NCBI RefSeq assembly: GCF_949628265.1
Contig: NC_088790.1
Span: 16,310,545-16,374,544 of the forward strand
Length of the DNA stretch: 64,000 bases
From: Cloeon dipterum
Taxonomy: Eukaryota > Arthropoda > Insecta > Ephemeroptera > Baetidae
Direction of reading: 5' to 3'
Positions 51,312-62,032 of the stretch are shown in pieces. The notes beneath the pieces are model-generated. The model did not search any database, was not told where the DNA came from, and worked only from the letters and a program-made list of their open reading frames with translations. The translations under genes were made by a program, and so were the position numbers. Position 1 is the stretch's first letter. Each line of letters starts with the position of its first letter.

Positions 51312-51620
51312 TTGTTTAATTTTATTAAGGATAGAAAGTTGTTTGCATTAACGAAACTAACATGCTTGCATGTTCTCTAGTTAGTTTGAAGCATTTTTAT
51401 TATTTTTTGCTACATAGCTTGAGTAGATTTAAGTAAAAAATGACTGCAGGCCTAACTCTACGAGATCAAATTCTTGGATTTGAATTATATACAAATAGTG
51501 TGTTTGATCGAACATAAATGATAGCAAGTAATACATGAGCTGAGCATTATCTAGATCCAAATAGAATTTCAGATCTACATTTTTAAAATGCAAAATTATC
51601 AGTCTAATGATTCATCAAAA

Positions 51621-54057
51621 TTAGTCTGCCTTCAAATCAAACCACCGCTCTCGTAGCACATTCACAAAGATCTTTTTGATGGAGTGTTTAAACTCTTCAT
51701 ACCATCGCACGGCACTTTTCCTCCGGCTGATTTTCTCCTCCTTGCTAAGCAAAGTTTCACTTTCCAACACCTCCTCTAGCTGACTCCAATCCTGCCAGAA
51801 AAATTGATGTTAGTGTCAGTGACTCCAGAATTGAGGTAAAAAAAAATACTAAAAAAATCTGGCGTTGCAATAAATAATACAATAAATTTGCCATCAGGGA
51901 TGACAAAATCAAAACAGTTAAAATAAATTGGAATTTGGAACAAGTTAATCAGAAAATATTTTAAAAAATTATCAAAATGGGTGTGTATACGATTCTCTGC
52001 AATTTAAATTTTGTGGACCACCATTAATAATAATAATAATTTTTTTTTGTCTTTTGGCATGTAAATAATTTAACACAATTGCGACTTTTAGTAGTGATTG
52101 TAGAATAGTTTGGGTGCTACAGAGAATATCTTCAGATTCTAATGATGCTTTATGCCGAAAAATACTTTTTCAAATCAAGAGTAAATTTTGAGTTTTTATT
52201 ATTATATTTTGAATTTTCTCAAAAACAACCTGTTTAATTTTATAATAAGAATGGGGTAAAATGTTTGTAACATTTGAGGGTGGTGAAACTTTTAGTTTTT
52301 GAGAGTATTACTGGTAATTTTAAGTGAGAAAAAAGAATTGCACACTCAGTTGATTTTTACCCTCAGAACTCAGAACGTGCTGGTGGTCACCCCTCAGGGA
52401 AGAGAATGCCATCTCTTATATAAGCAAGTTATATATTTTAAGAATAATTTTTTTTTTGGTAAAAATGACAGGGAAGAGATTATTACACAATAATCACGAC
52501 TGTTGAACTGATTTAATATTAAATACATTTTTCCTCTTCAATATTTCTTTGGATCATTTCTCTCCCAACCCCTCCAGTTATTTTCTTAATATGGAAATAA
52601 ATTATGCGTTCATGATATTTAATTTCTTTGGAATAAATCCTACCTTAAGATAGAGCATTGGAGCATTCATTTTCTTGAGCAATCTAAGTGGAGAGGCTTC
52701 GCTGGAGGCATCACATGCTCCAGGCGTCATTATATCCTCTACCACAGGAATACTACCAAGCGACAGTGCTTCATAAATGCGATAGCACTCAGTGTTTTGG
52801 CCCACAGGGCTGAGCGTCAGGTCGGACTGGAGAATCGTGTCCAGGTATAGCTGCCGAGACTGCTCGTTTTCCAAAGGTTGCCACCTGAAAACTCAAGATT
52901 GTTAAATCTCTGCTGCAAAATAAAAATGCAAGGTTTTATACTTTTCTCTTCCTGCAATAAAGCATTCTTTTTGCAGTCTGCTTGAGCCCTTGATGAATTT
53001 GCTCAGCCTCTCGCGGGAGGAATTAGGATAAATCGTGCCGAGAAAGTTGCATGTGTACTCTCGTGGATATGTCAAATCCAAGCTCGCTGGGTTCACGTTT
53101 GGAAAGCCGCGGTAGCTGGAAAACGCAATATACTGATAATGTTTTTTGCTAAGTAATTACACTCTCATAGTGAGGATCATTCTTTGAGTCAAAAATAGAT
53201 AATTCCAGAAGCCCCTTTGGGACTTTTAAACTTACACAGATACTCCTAAAGGCCATTGGTAAAAGCTCTCTCCGTCAACCAAGAGAGAGTCATAGGTGAC
53301 AAATACAAAATCGATTGATCCGCCATTCTTTTTCAAGTAGAGCAGGATCCATTCGTTGTTACACTTTTCGTCGCCAAGCAGAATAACTGCCAGGGTGCGC
53401 AGATCTTCAAAAGCTGGCATAGAATCAAGCCACACTCTTGCTTGTTCGATCTGCAAAAGGGAAACTTAGAAACAACATTTTGACAGGTTTTGTGTAAATA
53501 AATAACCTTATTTTCTGATCTGCCGTTCAAGACGATGACCAGGTGAGTCACATTTTTAGGCGCTGTAGCTGGCACCAGTCCTGGACCAGATTTGAAAGAG
53601 AAGTGGATGTCTTTATAAACAAGGTTGGCCGTGTTCAGCAAGGGCCCATTCGGCGCCAGCAGAGGTCCATTCAAAATGTGGCTCCATAGGTAGTCCCCGA
53701 TCGAAGCTTTGCTCCAAATTTCGACTAGATGAGGGCCGCTTCGATGGGTCACTGGCAAAAAAAATAAACTATAATATTCAACTTTTTTACACCAGTTTTG
53801 ACTGTCAATTTTGACTGTTCAATTTTCATGAATAAATAATGAGGTTTGAGTGTTCAATAAAATATTATTATTAAATATTTTCCAAATCTAAATTAAAATT
53901 TCAAAAGAGGAAGGGAATATTTTATTTTACCATGAGCAGCGTTGTTGTGGTTTGTTATCGAAAGCTGATAAAGTTTCCGGGTTGCGATCAAAATGCAGAG
54001 TAAATATAGACCAGAGAGCACGAAAACGAGTCTTCTGCAGTTGCAAATTGACCGCAT
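51621..54057 (-). CDS. RXYLT1: Ribitol-5-phosphate xylosyltransferase 1 (TMEM5 family)
   Basis: Golgi type II membrane enzyme that adds xylose to ribitol phosphate on the matriglycan linker of alpha-dystroglycan. Six exons join in frame to 390 aa: 53931-54057, 53507-53751, 53236-53450, 52942-53115, 52644-52884, 51621-51791. The N-terminus is short and basic (MRSICNCRR), followed by one hydrophobic segment at about residues 9-26. The catalytic region carries the family's hallmark stretches: [69 protein letters not shown] and [15 protein letters not shown]. The human protein is 443 aa; the shortening is mainly in the stem after the membrane segment. Head-to-head with RPP40. Confidence 0.93.
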
Positions 54058-54475
54058 GACGACCTGAAAGGTCCAGCTAACTCTTCAGGGCATTGCACGA
54101 TGCAGAGTAGAGCCGAAATCAACGAAATTTCAGATTTCCGAGCTCCAAAGCCGATGATGGACAGATGAGAGTCTGCGAAATGGACACACCCACCGTCACT
54201 ACCTTTTGTGTTACTGCTTCTTCCTCGAGTCTTTTGTGAGATCTTGCTGGACTGGACTCTTATGTTAGTTTCACCGATCATCCCAGATGGCGCACATATA
54301 GCAGCTGTTCGAGAATGAGACTGCTTTGAAGCCTCCAGTGCTTGATGAGCACACCCCTCCACCCGAGCCGGCGTGAAGAGGACGGGAGCGGGAGGCAGGA
54401 GAGCGTTGTAAACAGACAGCCCATGTGTTTGAAGTGTTTGAGCTGAATTTGAACAAATAAAAAATATAAGCAAGG
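54058..54475. promoter_or_regulatory. Candidate bidirectional promoter, RXYLT1 (-) / RPP40 (+)
   Basis: 418 bases separate two diverging start codons. The interval is moderately GC-rich with no repeats; frames across it are not splice-supported. Confidence 0.5.
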
Positions 54476-55995
54476 ATGCTTGCTCCTGAAGTATGGAACT
54501 TCAAGCCGCCCTCAGTTGCGCTCCAGATTGAGAAGGACAATTTGAAACGATCGAAGCATTTCGTGGAAGCTTGTATTGCAGATCATCATTTTAACCATGG
54601 GGTACGCTATTAAAATGTTTGATCTTGTTTTTTTTATCTAAAAATTCATAATATCAGGTTACTCTAATTTCACCATCGAACAACAAACTTCCTGGGAATT
54701 TGACGTCTGGTCCGTATTCAGATTACTACAAAATTTCTGACCTGCCAGTTGTTGAGTTAATCAGGCCAGACTTTCTGCATAATTTTATCCAGAATGGTTT
54801 GTTTTTTTCTGATTTTAAATTTAGTTTATTACTGACGATATTTGCAACTTAAGGTAAAGTGTCAATGATGAGTGTCGGCACAAAAATCGACTGTGACAAC
54901 TGTGTGAACATCTCACCAGCAGGAATGCTAATCATGTCTTTAGAAAAAGTGTCTTACGAAAGATTGGGACTTGAAGGGAAGCCCTCGTTTTTCTGCAGAT
55001 TAAAGCCGCCCTCAAGATACAGTATGAACCTTTCCATGCTTATTAGCAATGTTACCAACATGTTGTTTTGCAGTTGTCAAAATTGATCTGGCAGCCGAGT
55101 GCTTCAAGCCAAAGAAAAAAAATTACGAGCGGGTCTTTAAATGCTTAATGCACAACCTCAAACTCAAAATGGACTTTGCTGTTGCATGGGATCCTTCAGG
55201 TAATTTAATTCTTAATTCTAAACGGCAACCAATAAAATTAGTTGTTTGTCTAGATACAAGTGTCTGTACATCATCAATAGCAGCTTATTTTGATAGTCTT
55301 GGCTATAAAGTTAAGACTGGAAACAAAGCTAACAACGTGAGACAAATGATGGAAGTTCCCGTGCCTAATGATCTTTTGAATGTTGAGAGCGAGGAAATCG
55401 TTGGCTGGCTTGGTGCTGTTGTAACCGATTGTGACGTGTAAATAATATATTTAATTTTAAAGGGGATATTATCTCTTGGAGACAGGAATTTAGCATTTCA
55501 TATTCAGTGTACATTAAATTGTATTTAAAATTTCTGAGCGACGGAAAGTTTTAAAAATCAGTCATAACTATTTACTGATATATTAGTAAACAGCTTACAA
55601 TTTCAGCGCAAAATGGTTTGATTGTTCGAAAGAACTGCTTCAAGAGAATGATACAACAGATCTTCCAGTCCGCGTGTACCAGTGGACTGGCTTTCACACC
55701 AGCCAGCAGATGACTTTATTTATCACGGACGTCATGTAAATTGTTTTGGACTTAAATTTTTGTTTGATTAAAATGCTAAAATTCCAGACACCACGTAAGA
55801 AATCAGAACGAAATTCCTTGGATTGCGGTGCACGTGCAAGGCTTTGAAGACAGTGTCGTCACGTGGAAAACAAATGAAAACCATTTCCATCAATCTGCTG
55901 AGAATTCCTACACGTTAATCATTGACCCAACAGAGCAATATCTATTGTTCAAAACGCTAGGAGCGAACAGGAAAGCGAAAACTCATTCAAAATAA
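54476..55995 (+). CDS. RPP40: Ribonuclease P/MRP protein subunit p40
   Basis: Protein subunit of nuclear RNase P (tRNA 5' processing) and RNase MRP. Six exons join in frame to 377 aa: 54476-54601, 54658-54796, 54854-55021, 55074-55437, 55607-55735, 55788-55995. It is a diverged but collinear match to human RPP40 (363 aa): GPYSDYYKISDLPVVELIRPDF, LIMSLEKVSYERLGLEGKPS, FKCLMHNLKLKMDFAVAW, WLGAVVTDCD, IPWIAVHVQGFEDSVVTWKTNE and FKTLGANRKA. The start is the ATG of MLAPEVWNFKPP; a second ATG at 54493 is in another frame and stops quickly. The stop codon overlaps an AATAAA (55991-55996). The gene converges on NOB1, with 41 bases between stops. Confidence 0.9.
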
Positions 55996-56026
55996 AGTTT
56001 TTTTGATAGTTAATTTGCGGTTTATT
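55991..56026. terminator. Overlapping poly(A) signals of RPP40 (+) and NOB1 (-)
   Basis: Plus-strand AATAAA at 55991-55996 contains the RPP40 stop codon. Plus-strand TTTATT at 56021-56026 is an AATAAA on the minus strand, about 10 bases past the NOB1 stop. If both are used, cleavage sites 10-30 bases downstream would make the two transcripts overlap at their 3' ends. Confidence 0.65.
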
Positions 56027-56036
56027 ATTTCGCAAG

Positions 56037-59000
56037 TCACTTGTGTTTCCTATACTTTCCGGCAACGCCAGTGTTGTCTAATCCTCGCTTGCTCCAGCTT
56101 GAGTTAATCCCCAGCATGGCAGCTCTGGAGTTTGTGTCCCTTGTAGCAAACGGACTCATCCCTGTAAACATTAAGATTTAATGAAAAATCATGCGAAATA
56201 CCAAAAAGAGGAGCATCTTATTATTTCCCATTCAATATTTCAAAGTGCAAAATGTGGTGAATCGACGACGAATTTTAAGATTTGTTTAAAAAAAACGCAT
56301 CCATTTAGTGCAGTGAATTGAAATTGAATAATTTTCAATTCAATAACGGGTGGTAAAGTAAAATTACCTGCGATGTAATCTGGGTCCAGAGGATTGTTCT
56401 TGGCCCTAGCCAGTCTGGTCGCTCTTTGCTGGGGCATTGGCTGATCTTCACACCTAATCTGATTCTTAGCGTGCTTTCCACCTTTAGGGGTTGGCAGGTT
56501 TTGCTGCATCAGAGCAAGTTCATTACATAAAGCAACAATATCAATGAGATATAAAAAAATAAATACCTGTTTACCCCTGGCTGTGAGGGGCCGCCTGGAG
56601 AAGTACATCTCCAGTGTTCCGTCTTCGTTTAACGTCACAGCAACTCTCTTTAGAGTTTTGTTTCCGCACTTAGGACAGAACTTCTTGGTCATTATGGTCG
56701 TGGTTTTGAAGCAGGCGTAACACCGAAGGATGTATGTCCTCACGTTCCGTATGAGTTTGCCATCAGCCGAAACTAAGGCAAGTCCAATTTGGCGCAGAAC
56801 GTTCTGCAATTCACATAAAATATCGTTTTTAATTTTTGCTTACGTTGGAATTTCTTGAGAATTCCAAGAAGGTGCCATTTTTAATCCCTAATGTTTCAGA
56901 GAATGATCCTTGGAGAGGTAAGAAAATTAAAGTGGTAACCTCTGTTAATTTTACCTGCATGGCAAAATCCGATGTAACACAGGCGACCGTCGGCACATCA
57001 TCATTAATTTCAGCTTCGCCCAACTTCCCTTGAGCCTCCTTTAAATTCGAAGGCGTAATCCAACCACCATCGTCATCGTCATCTTCACTCTCTTCTTCTT
57101 CTTCAGATTCCGCAGATTCAACCTCTTCGTCAGGCTCCTGCTCTGGTTCTTCTTCTTTTTCACCTTCCCCATCCTCCTCTTTGTTCTTTTTCTGAGTAAG
57201 AAAATAAAAAAGAGTAAACCATATGTACTAAGCGTTATGGTTAAATATTAAAATACCTGTTTGGTGGGCATATGAAATCCAGCAATTTGTGTTTCATTTT
57301 TAGAACCGACAGAACTTGTCTTATTTATTTCAGGCTCTTTCTTCAGGTGTTCAGTGCCAACCAGCTGTTTCTCAAACTCATAAGTTAAGGCCATCACTCT
57401 GATGTCTGTCGCTGATAGACTTGGATAGTCTCCGGTTTTCTTGGAAAAGTCGGTCACTGGAAAATATTCACATAATTGACAATTCCATGACGTGCTTGAA
57501 AAACAAATAGCCGTAAATAGCTATATAATTTTGAGAGAAAGTGAAAATAATTCAATTTAAAATTGGCAGCTTAGAAAAAAAATACTAAACGATATTAATC
57601 AAAAGACTTTCCCAAATAATGCAGTTCAGTTTTATTCGAGTTTTTAATATATTTATTAACTGATGTCTTGAAAAAAAAATTGCACTTGAGTTAGCAAAAA
57701 TTTGTTAAATAATGCAGAAAATCTCGACTTGAGCTATGGGTAGACAAGCAAATTCTGGCAAAATTAATGGCAGGAATAGCATTTTTTACAAAGCAACAGG
57801 GGTTTTCACTGCTTTTTTGGATTTTTGCTGGGAAAAATCTGATAATTTATTACTCGCACACGAAATTGGTAAAATATAAATCGCAAACACCAGTGGTGAA
57901 ATAACCGGGCGGCAAGAACCCTGAAAATCAGTTTCTCGGGTGTTTCTGCTGTTGGAAATAAAAGGAACTCACCGAACTTGATGCTCTCGGCAAATGGCTC
58001 TTTTATCTTAACTTCATAAGGCAAAAAAGCTAAATCCTTGAGCTGTGATTTTGATGTAATTTCGTCCACTACATTTTGAACTGTGTAAAAGTTTTCAGCC
58101 AAGTCCTAAAATTCAGGCAGAATAATTACCGACGGCCCCATATTAAAGCCACTTTCAATGCTCATTCAAAATTGTCGAAATGATGGGAACAAGAAAATCG
58201 CGTTTTGCTCTTTGAAAGAATTTATTCGAAATGGAATGGAGTAATATAAGGCACGTTTTTAAAACTATAGATATGAAATCTCAAAAAATGCATCGACTGC
58301 TCAGAGCAGTTTATTCTGTCGTTTAATTGCTGTGATATCGAGGATCTTGTCGGTTGATCCTTTCTGGCTCGGAGATAGCGCCGCTTCGTCGTCTTCCTCC
58401 AAGATCTGCGCTTGCTGGCCTGGCGTGACCTTCAGCTTCTCAAGAAACTGCTTGGTCGACATGGACAGGTTGTTGTAGTAGGTCATGCATGGCTGTTGGG
58501 GCCTGTCGACCTGCAGAGAAGGGCTGTTCAGGTTCAAGTGCTTCAGGGCCAGCTGATTCATGTGGGCGCTGATGTCTGTGACCCTGGGGCTGGCCTCCGG
58601 AGTCGCCACAGGCAGCACCCTGGGCAGGTAGCTCGTGTCGTAGACGGCTGCCTCCTTCCCTTGCTCCACCCTGACGTCCCGCGGGGGGAACAGACCCTGC
58701 ATGGCACGCAGGGCGTCGTCGTAAAACTCCTCTTGATCTGATCTGTTGTGAGAAGTGGCACTTGGCTCGTCCGTCTGCGTGGAACGCTCAAACTGCACCT
58801 TCCTGGCGTTCAGGTTCTCCAGCAGACGCAGGCAGGCCGCCGTCTGCTCAGCAAGGGCGTCCATCTTGACCTGCTGGAGGCTGTCCTGCTGGCTCTCCAG
58901 CCGCTCAACCCGCTCTCGCAGCGTCCGGTTCTCCTCCTCCAGCTCTTTGACGCGCTGCTCTAGCAGCCTTTTCTCCACGTTGAGCATGAGATTCGCGGCG

Positions 59001-59719
59001 TAGTCCACTTGGATCGCGCCCTGGTGCCGGGGCGGACCTTCTTCATGGGTCGCCGGAGAGGTCACCAGAGGAGAGTGCTGGAAACTCGGCGGAGTCCGGT
59101 AGTTGTTTGGAGCCTTATTCACTACGTCCAGGTGGGCAGCAGGCATCGATGGCTCGTCAGGGATTTGATCCGCGACAGGGAAGCTTGTCTTCGGCCTCTG
59201 GATAAAGCCCCTGAAGGGTTGAGGGCTGTTGTGCTCTGCCAGGGCATCCTGGACGTTGATATCGAGGGCAACCTGATGACCTTGGGGCGTGGGTACCCTG
59301 ACTGGACGGAAGCCATTTTGCTCGAGTAGTAGCGAGACTTCAGGGACGGTCGGTGTCACAGGCAGACTCGACAGGTTGAACTGAGCCGGAGGATTTCTCC
59401 TCGGAGTCGGCACCGCCTCGTTCCGATCCATCTTCAACTTATCTAAAAGTGAAGAGACTTCAGGAAGTGGTTACCTAGTGTCCATAAAGATTTTCTGCTC
59501 AAAATGGAAGATTGAAGAAAAATATTTATCAATCTAAAATAACGCTTGTTTTGTATTAAATTTCGACAAGAGTGAACGAGCTGAAGGGGCCACAGCTATA
59601 CAAATTTCTTAAAATTTTCAGGTGCATAGATACATAAAAAGTGCACTATTTACCTGGAGAGGGGCGTTTCTGATGAAGGCGCTGGTGTCAATAACGATTG
59701 TGTTGATTTTATTAGCCAT
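56037..59719 (-). CDS. NOB1: NOB1, 20S pre-rRNA D-site endonuclease
   Basis: PIN-domain endonuclease that makes the 3' end of 18S rRNA in late pre-40S particles. Seven exons join in frame to 377 aa: 59654-59719, 57973-58105, 57257-57456, 56955-57191, 56567-56803, 56368-56503, 56037-56161. Exon 1 supplies the first PIN strand with its catalytic Asp (IVIDTSAFIRNAPLQ) and joins exon 2 (DLAENFYTVQNVVDEI) exactly as in human NOB1. Exon 3 has FVTDFSKKTGDYPSLSATDI with further acidic active-site residues. Exon 4 is strongly acidic (Glu/Asp runs), exon 5 carries the zinc ribbon (RCYACF and CPKCGN), and the C-terminus has SRAAMLGINSSWSKRG and a basic tail. The first intron (1.5 kb) contains a whole second gene on the same strand. 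Confidence 0.93.
58301..59431 (-). CDS. ana2: Ana2/STIL-like centriole duplication factor, nested in NOB1 intron 1
   Basis: Single coding exon of 376 aa, ATG at 59431 (MDRNEAVPTPRRNPPAQF), stop at 58301-58303. I assign it to the Ana2/STIL/SAS-5 family, which recruits SAS-6 and is a Plk4 substrate in centriole assembly, from the order of short motifs rather than overall identity: an N-terminal PRRNPP resembling the Sas-4/CPAP-binding PRxxP motif; a central coiled coil at about residues 150-190 (KRLLEQRVKELEEENRTLRE); an STQTD motif fitting an LC8 dynein light-chain site; a STAN-like C-terminal block (YYNNLSMSTKQFLEKLKV); and a final ILDITAIKRQNKLL. An acceptor (CTTTTAG) sits 11 bases upstream of the ATG, so a non-coding or shared 5' exon exists. 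A minus-strand AATAAA (58221-58226) lies before NOB1 exon 2. Another coiled-coil centrosomal protein remains possible. Confidence 0.6.
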   Translation of the reverse strand: MDRNEAVPTPRRNPPAQFNLSSLPVTPTVPEVSLLLEQNGFRPVRVPTPQGHQVALDINVQDALAEHNSPQPFRGFIQRPKTSFPVADQIPDEPSMPAAHLDVVNKAPNNYRTPPSFQHSPLVTSPATHEEGPPRHQGAIQVDYAANLMLNVEKRLLEQRVKELEEENRTLRERVERLESQQDSLQQVKMDALAEQTAACLRLLENLNARKVQFERSTQTDEPSATSHNRSDQEEFYDDALRAMQGLFPPRDVRVEQGKEAAVYDTSYLPRVLPVATPEASPRVTDISAHMNQLALKHLNLNSPSLQVDRPQQPCMTYYNNLSMSTKQFLEKLKVTPGQQAQILEEDDEAALSPSQKGSTDKILDITAIKRQNKLL

Positions 59720-61337
59720 TTTTCCGATCCCAGAATAGATAATATAGCCAAAACTCAATTAACTTTTGATGGAACTCGAATCACATGGTACACACATCAA
59801 CAGAGAGGAAAATGTGCTCAACGTGCTCAGCTTGCCTGGTTGTGCTTGTTGTTTGATTAACAAAAGTGACGCAGACGCAAAACTGCGTAAAACGAGTGAG
59901 CATCGGTCAAATCCTCTCTGCGCAGGACCATAAAATATTTGAATGCAGTTGGCGCGGGGTAAAGATTGTGGAGAGACCAAAACAATAATAGGACGTGGGA
60001 CGTGGATATATATTATGTAACAATTGAAGGGTGGAATACATAATTATATTATATAATGTTGTTGAAATTTACTTTGAACGACATTTTTTCCTTTTATATA
60101 GAACCGAACGTACTTCTTGTAAAAATAAAATTCCACAACCACGAAACTTCAAAATCTATATTATGAACAAAAATAATTATTATACAGTATTTTTTCGGTT
60201 CCTACTAAATGAGGAAGGAAAAGGGAGCAAGAAATTTTTTGAACAAAATAAAAAGATAATGGAGCGTAAAAGTTTGCAAAAATTAAAATTATGAGACGTG
60301 TATAAGGCGCTACCCCAGCTATCTGCATGAAGACGCGTCTACAAAATCCCACGCATTTTTTGATTTTTTAAAACGCAGTCGTATCTTGTTATTGGAAATT
60401 TTGAGCTATATTGTAGAATTTTAGCTGCTTGCCCTTCTACCTGCTGTTTCTACCCTGGAAGACTTGTCTCAGGGGACTATTTATTTCTCTGTTTAAATTA
60501 TATATTTGTATAATTTGGTTTTTAGGTAAATACGGACCAAATAAATTGATAATTGATATTTAAATTAGTTCTTTAAATTTTTTAACTTCTAATGATACAT
60601 CTATTCTATTTTACCTATTTTCACTAAAAAAGGAAAATATTTGGCTCGAATTTTGTGACACAAAAGATTTGATTAAATTGTTGATAACCAGCATAGATCA
60701 TTCTGGAGACCACGGGCTCTATAAATATCAATGTTGCAGTGAAATATGAAATTAACTTTAGATTTTTAGACCCTCCTATTCTTTAAAACCAGATTTGTTG
60801 CAAAATATGTAACCTTATTGATTTTTTAACCTCTGCTCAGCACATCCCATGGACTATGAGCTCACCTGGTCCCAATAACAACCGCCGAGCGGATAACATG
60901 GGGCCCGAGTGGCCGCAGAGGAGTTTTTGTCTTTCCGCACGATTGAAACGCCAGACATTTGTCACTAAAGCTGCTGGAAAGGTACGGAAAAAAGCAAGTG
61001 GCGAGTTGGCGCCGGTTAGCTATTTAAGTATTTCAAACTTGTAAAATATAGTAAATTTAAAAAATATATCGATGAAGTTTAAACTATTAAGTACAAATAA
61101 CTAAGTTTGATTAAAATTTTGCAAAGCCGTGCTAGAAACGTCAGAAAATTTATTCAGAACATACAACTCTTTTAAGGTTTTGCTCATGATTTGTGATCAG
61201 TCTTGAACAAGAGCTAAAAGAAATCTGTAAAAACCAGACCAATACCTACATTATTGATGTCATATTTCTTTTAAAACAAAAACATAAACAAGCAGCAGAC
61301 CATCTGCATGATACATATTTTCTTGCAATGGTCATGT
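59720..61337. other. Intergenic between NOB1 and the carnitine carrier gene
   Basis: The first few hundred bases must contain the NOB1 (and perhaps Ana2) promoter, though the interval is AT-rich and shows no distinct GC-rich block. SINE-like copy 2 lies at 60.84-61.04 kb. No coding sequence. Confidence 0.5.
60835..61035 (+). repeat. SINE-like dispersed repeat, copy 2
   Basis: GC-rich block sharing with copy 1 the head (GGTCCCAATAACA, GCGGATAACATGGG, GGCCGCAGAG) and with copy 3 the tail (GAAACGCCAGACATTTGTC, CTAAAG, GCTGGAAAGG, GGCGAGTTGGC, AGCTATTTAAG). It is the most complete of the three copies and links the other two. Confidence 0.65.
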
Positions 61338-61769
61338 CTAGAGATTTGGTGCTACAAAATTGAGGAACTTCATGCACGCTTCGAAGCCCATGAAGCAGGC
61401 AGCGTTGGCCGGGAAAGCTCTCAGCATGACAGGGGTGCAGCCTTTGTAGAGGGCAGAAAGACCCTCCTCTCGCATCAGCTTGCCGAAGACGTCGCGCAAG
61501 CCGTTCGGATATGTACCCTCAGGAGCTACAGCAAATTGAGTTGACTTTAAATTTGCGCTTTTGGACGAAAATTGTAGAGCACAAACCAGTTTGCAAGCGG
61601 CTCTTGAGCACGTCAGCAGGAATTGCGACCATCCAGTTGAAAATTCCAGCCATTCCACCAGCGAAAATGGTCCTCAGTAATCCAATCTTGCCTGGTTCCT
61701 GGCCCTCGGGGGTGAGGCTTCTTTGCAGCCATTCATAGGTCATGAAGTACATGCCACTGGCAGGTACAT
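61338..61769 (-). CDS. SLC25A20: Mitochondrial carnitine/acylcarnitine carrier, last two exons (partial)
   Basis: Inner-membrane carrier exchanging acylcarnitines for carnitine for beta-oxidation. Exons 61587-61769 and 61338-61525 join in frame to the C-terminal 123 residues: [10 protein letters not shown], the third carrier repeat [10 protein letters not shown] with signature [11 protein letters not shown], then [29 protein letters not shown] and [11 protein letters not shown]. These agree closely with vertebrate SLC25A20 and Drosophila colt. Exon 61769 begins with a good acceptor (TTTTTAG) in phase 1, so about 180 N-terminal residues lie upstream. None are found on the minus strand up to 64000, although an opposite-strand gene starts at 62033. 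Confidence 0.88.
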
Positions 61770-62032
61770 CTAAAAATAAAAACAAAATAAATCAACTTTT
61801 GAGAATGAAATATTTTCAGTAAATAAAATTAATGGAATTTCCCAATAATAAATAAATAATTTAGTAAATAAATCCATCTAAAATCAACCCTGATCATAAT
61901 TTTTGTCCCTTTCATAACAGAAGCTGGGAAGTTGGATTACGAGTAGGCTGGGCGCGAGAGTGATAATATTAATCTGGCTTCCTGTGCTCCTACTCAAAGA
62001 CTCCTCGACATTTCCCATCGCAAGAGTGAAAG
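61770..62032. other. Short interval between carnitine carrier exon and LRR gene start
   Basis: On the minus strand this is intron of the carrier gene (an acceptor precedes 61769). On the plus strand the last part must be 5' untranslated region of the LRR gene. Confidence 0.5.

Noticed and set aside
58412-59329. Several plus-strand frames of 70-109 codons
   Set aside because: Antisense shadows of the 376-codon gene on the minus strand.
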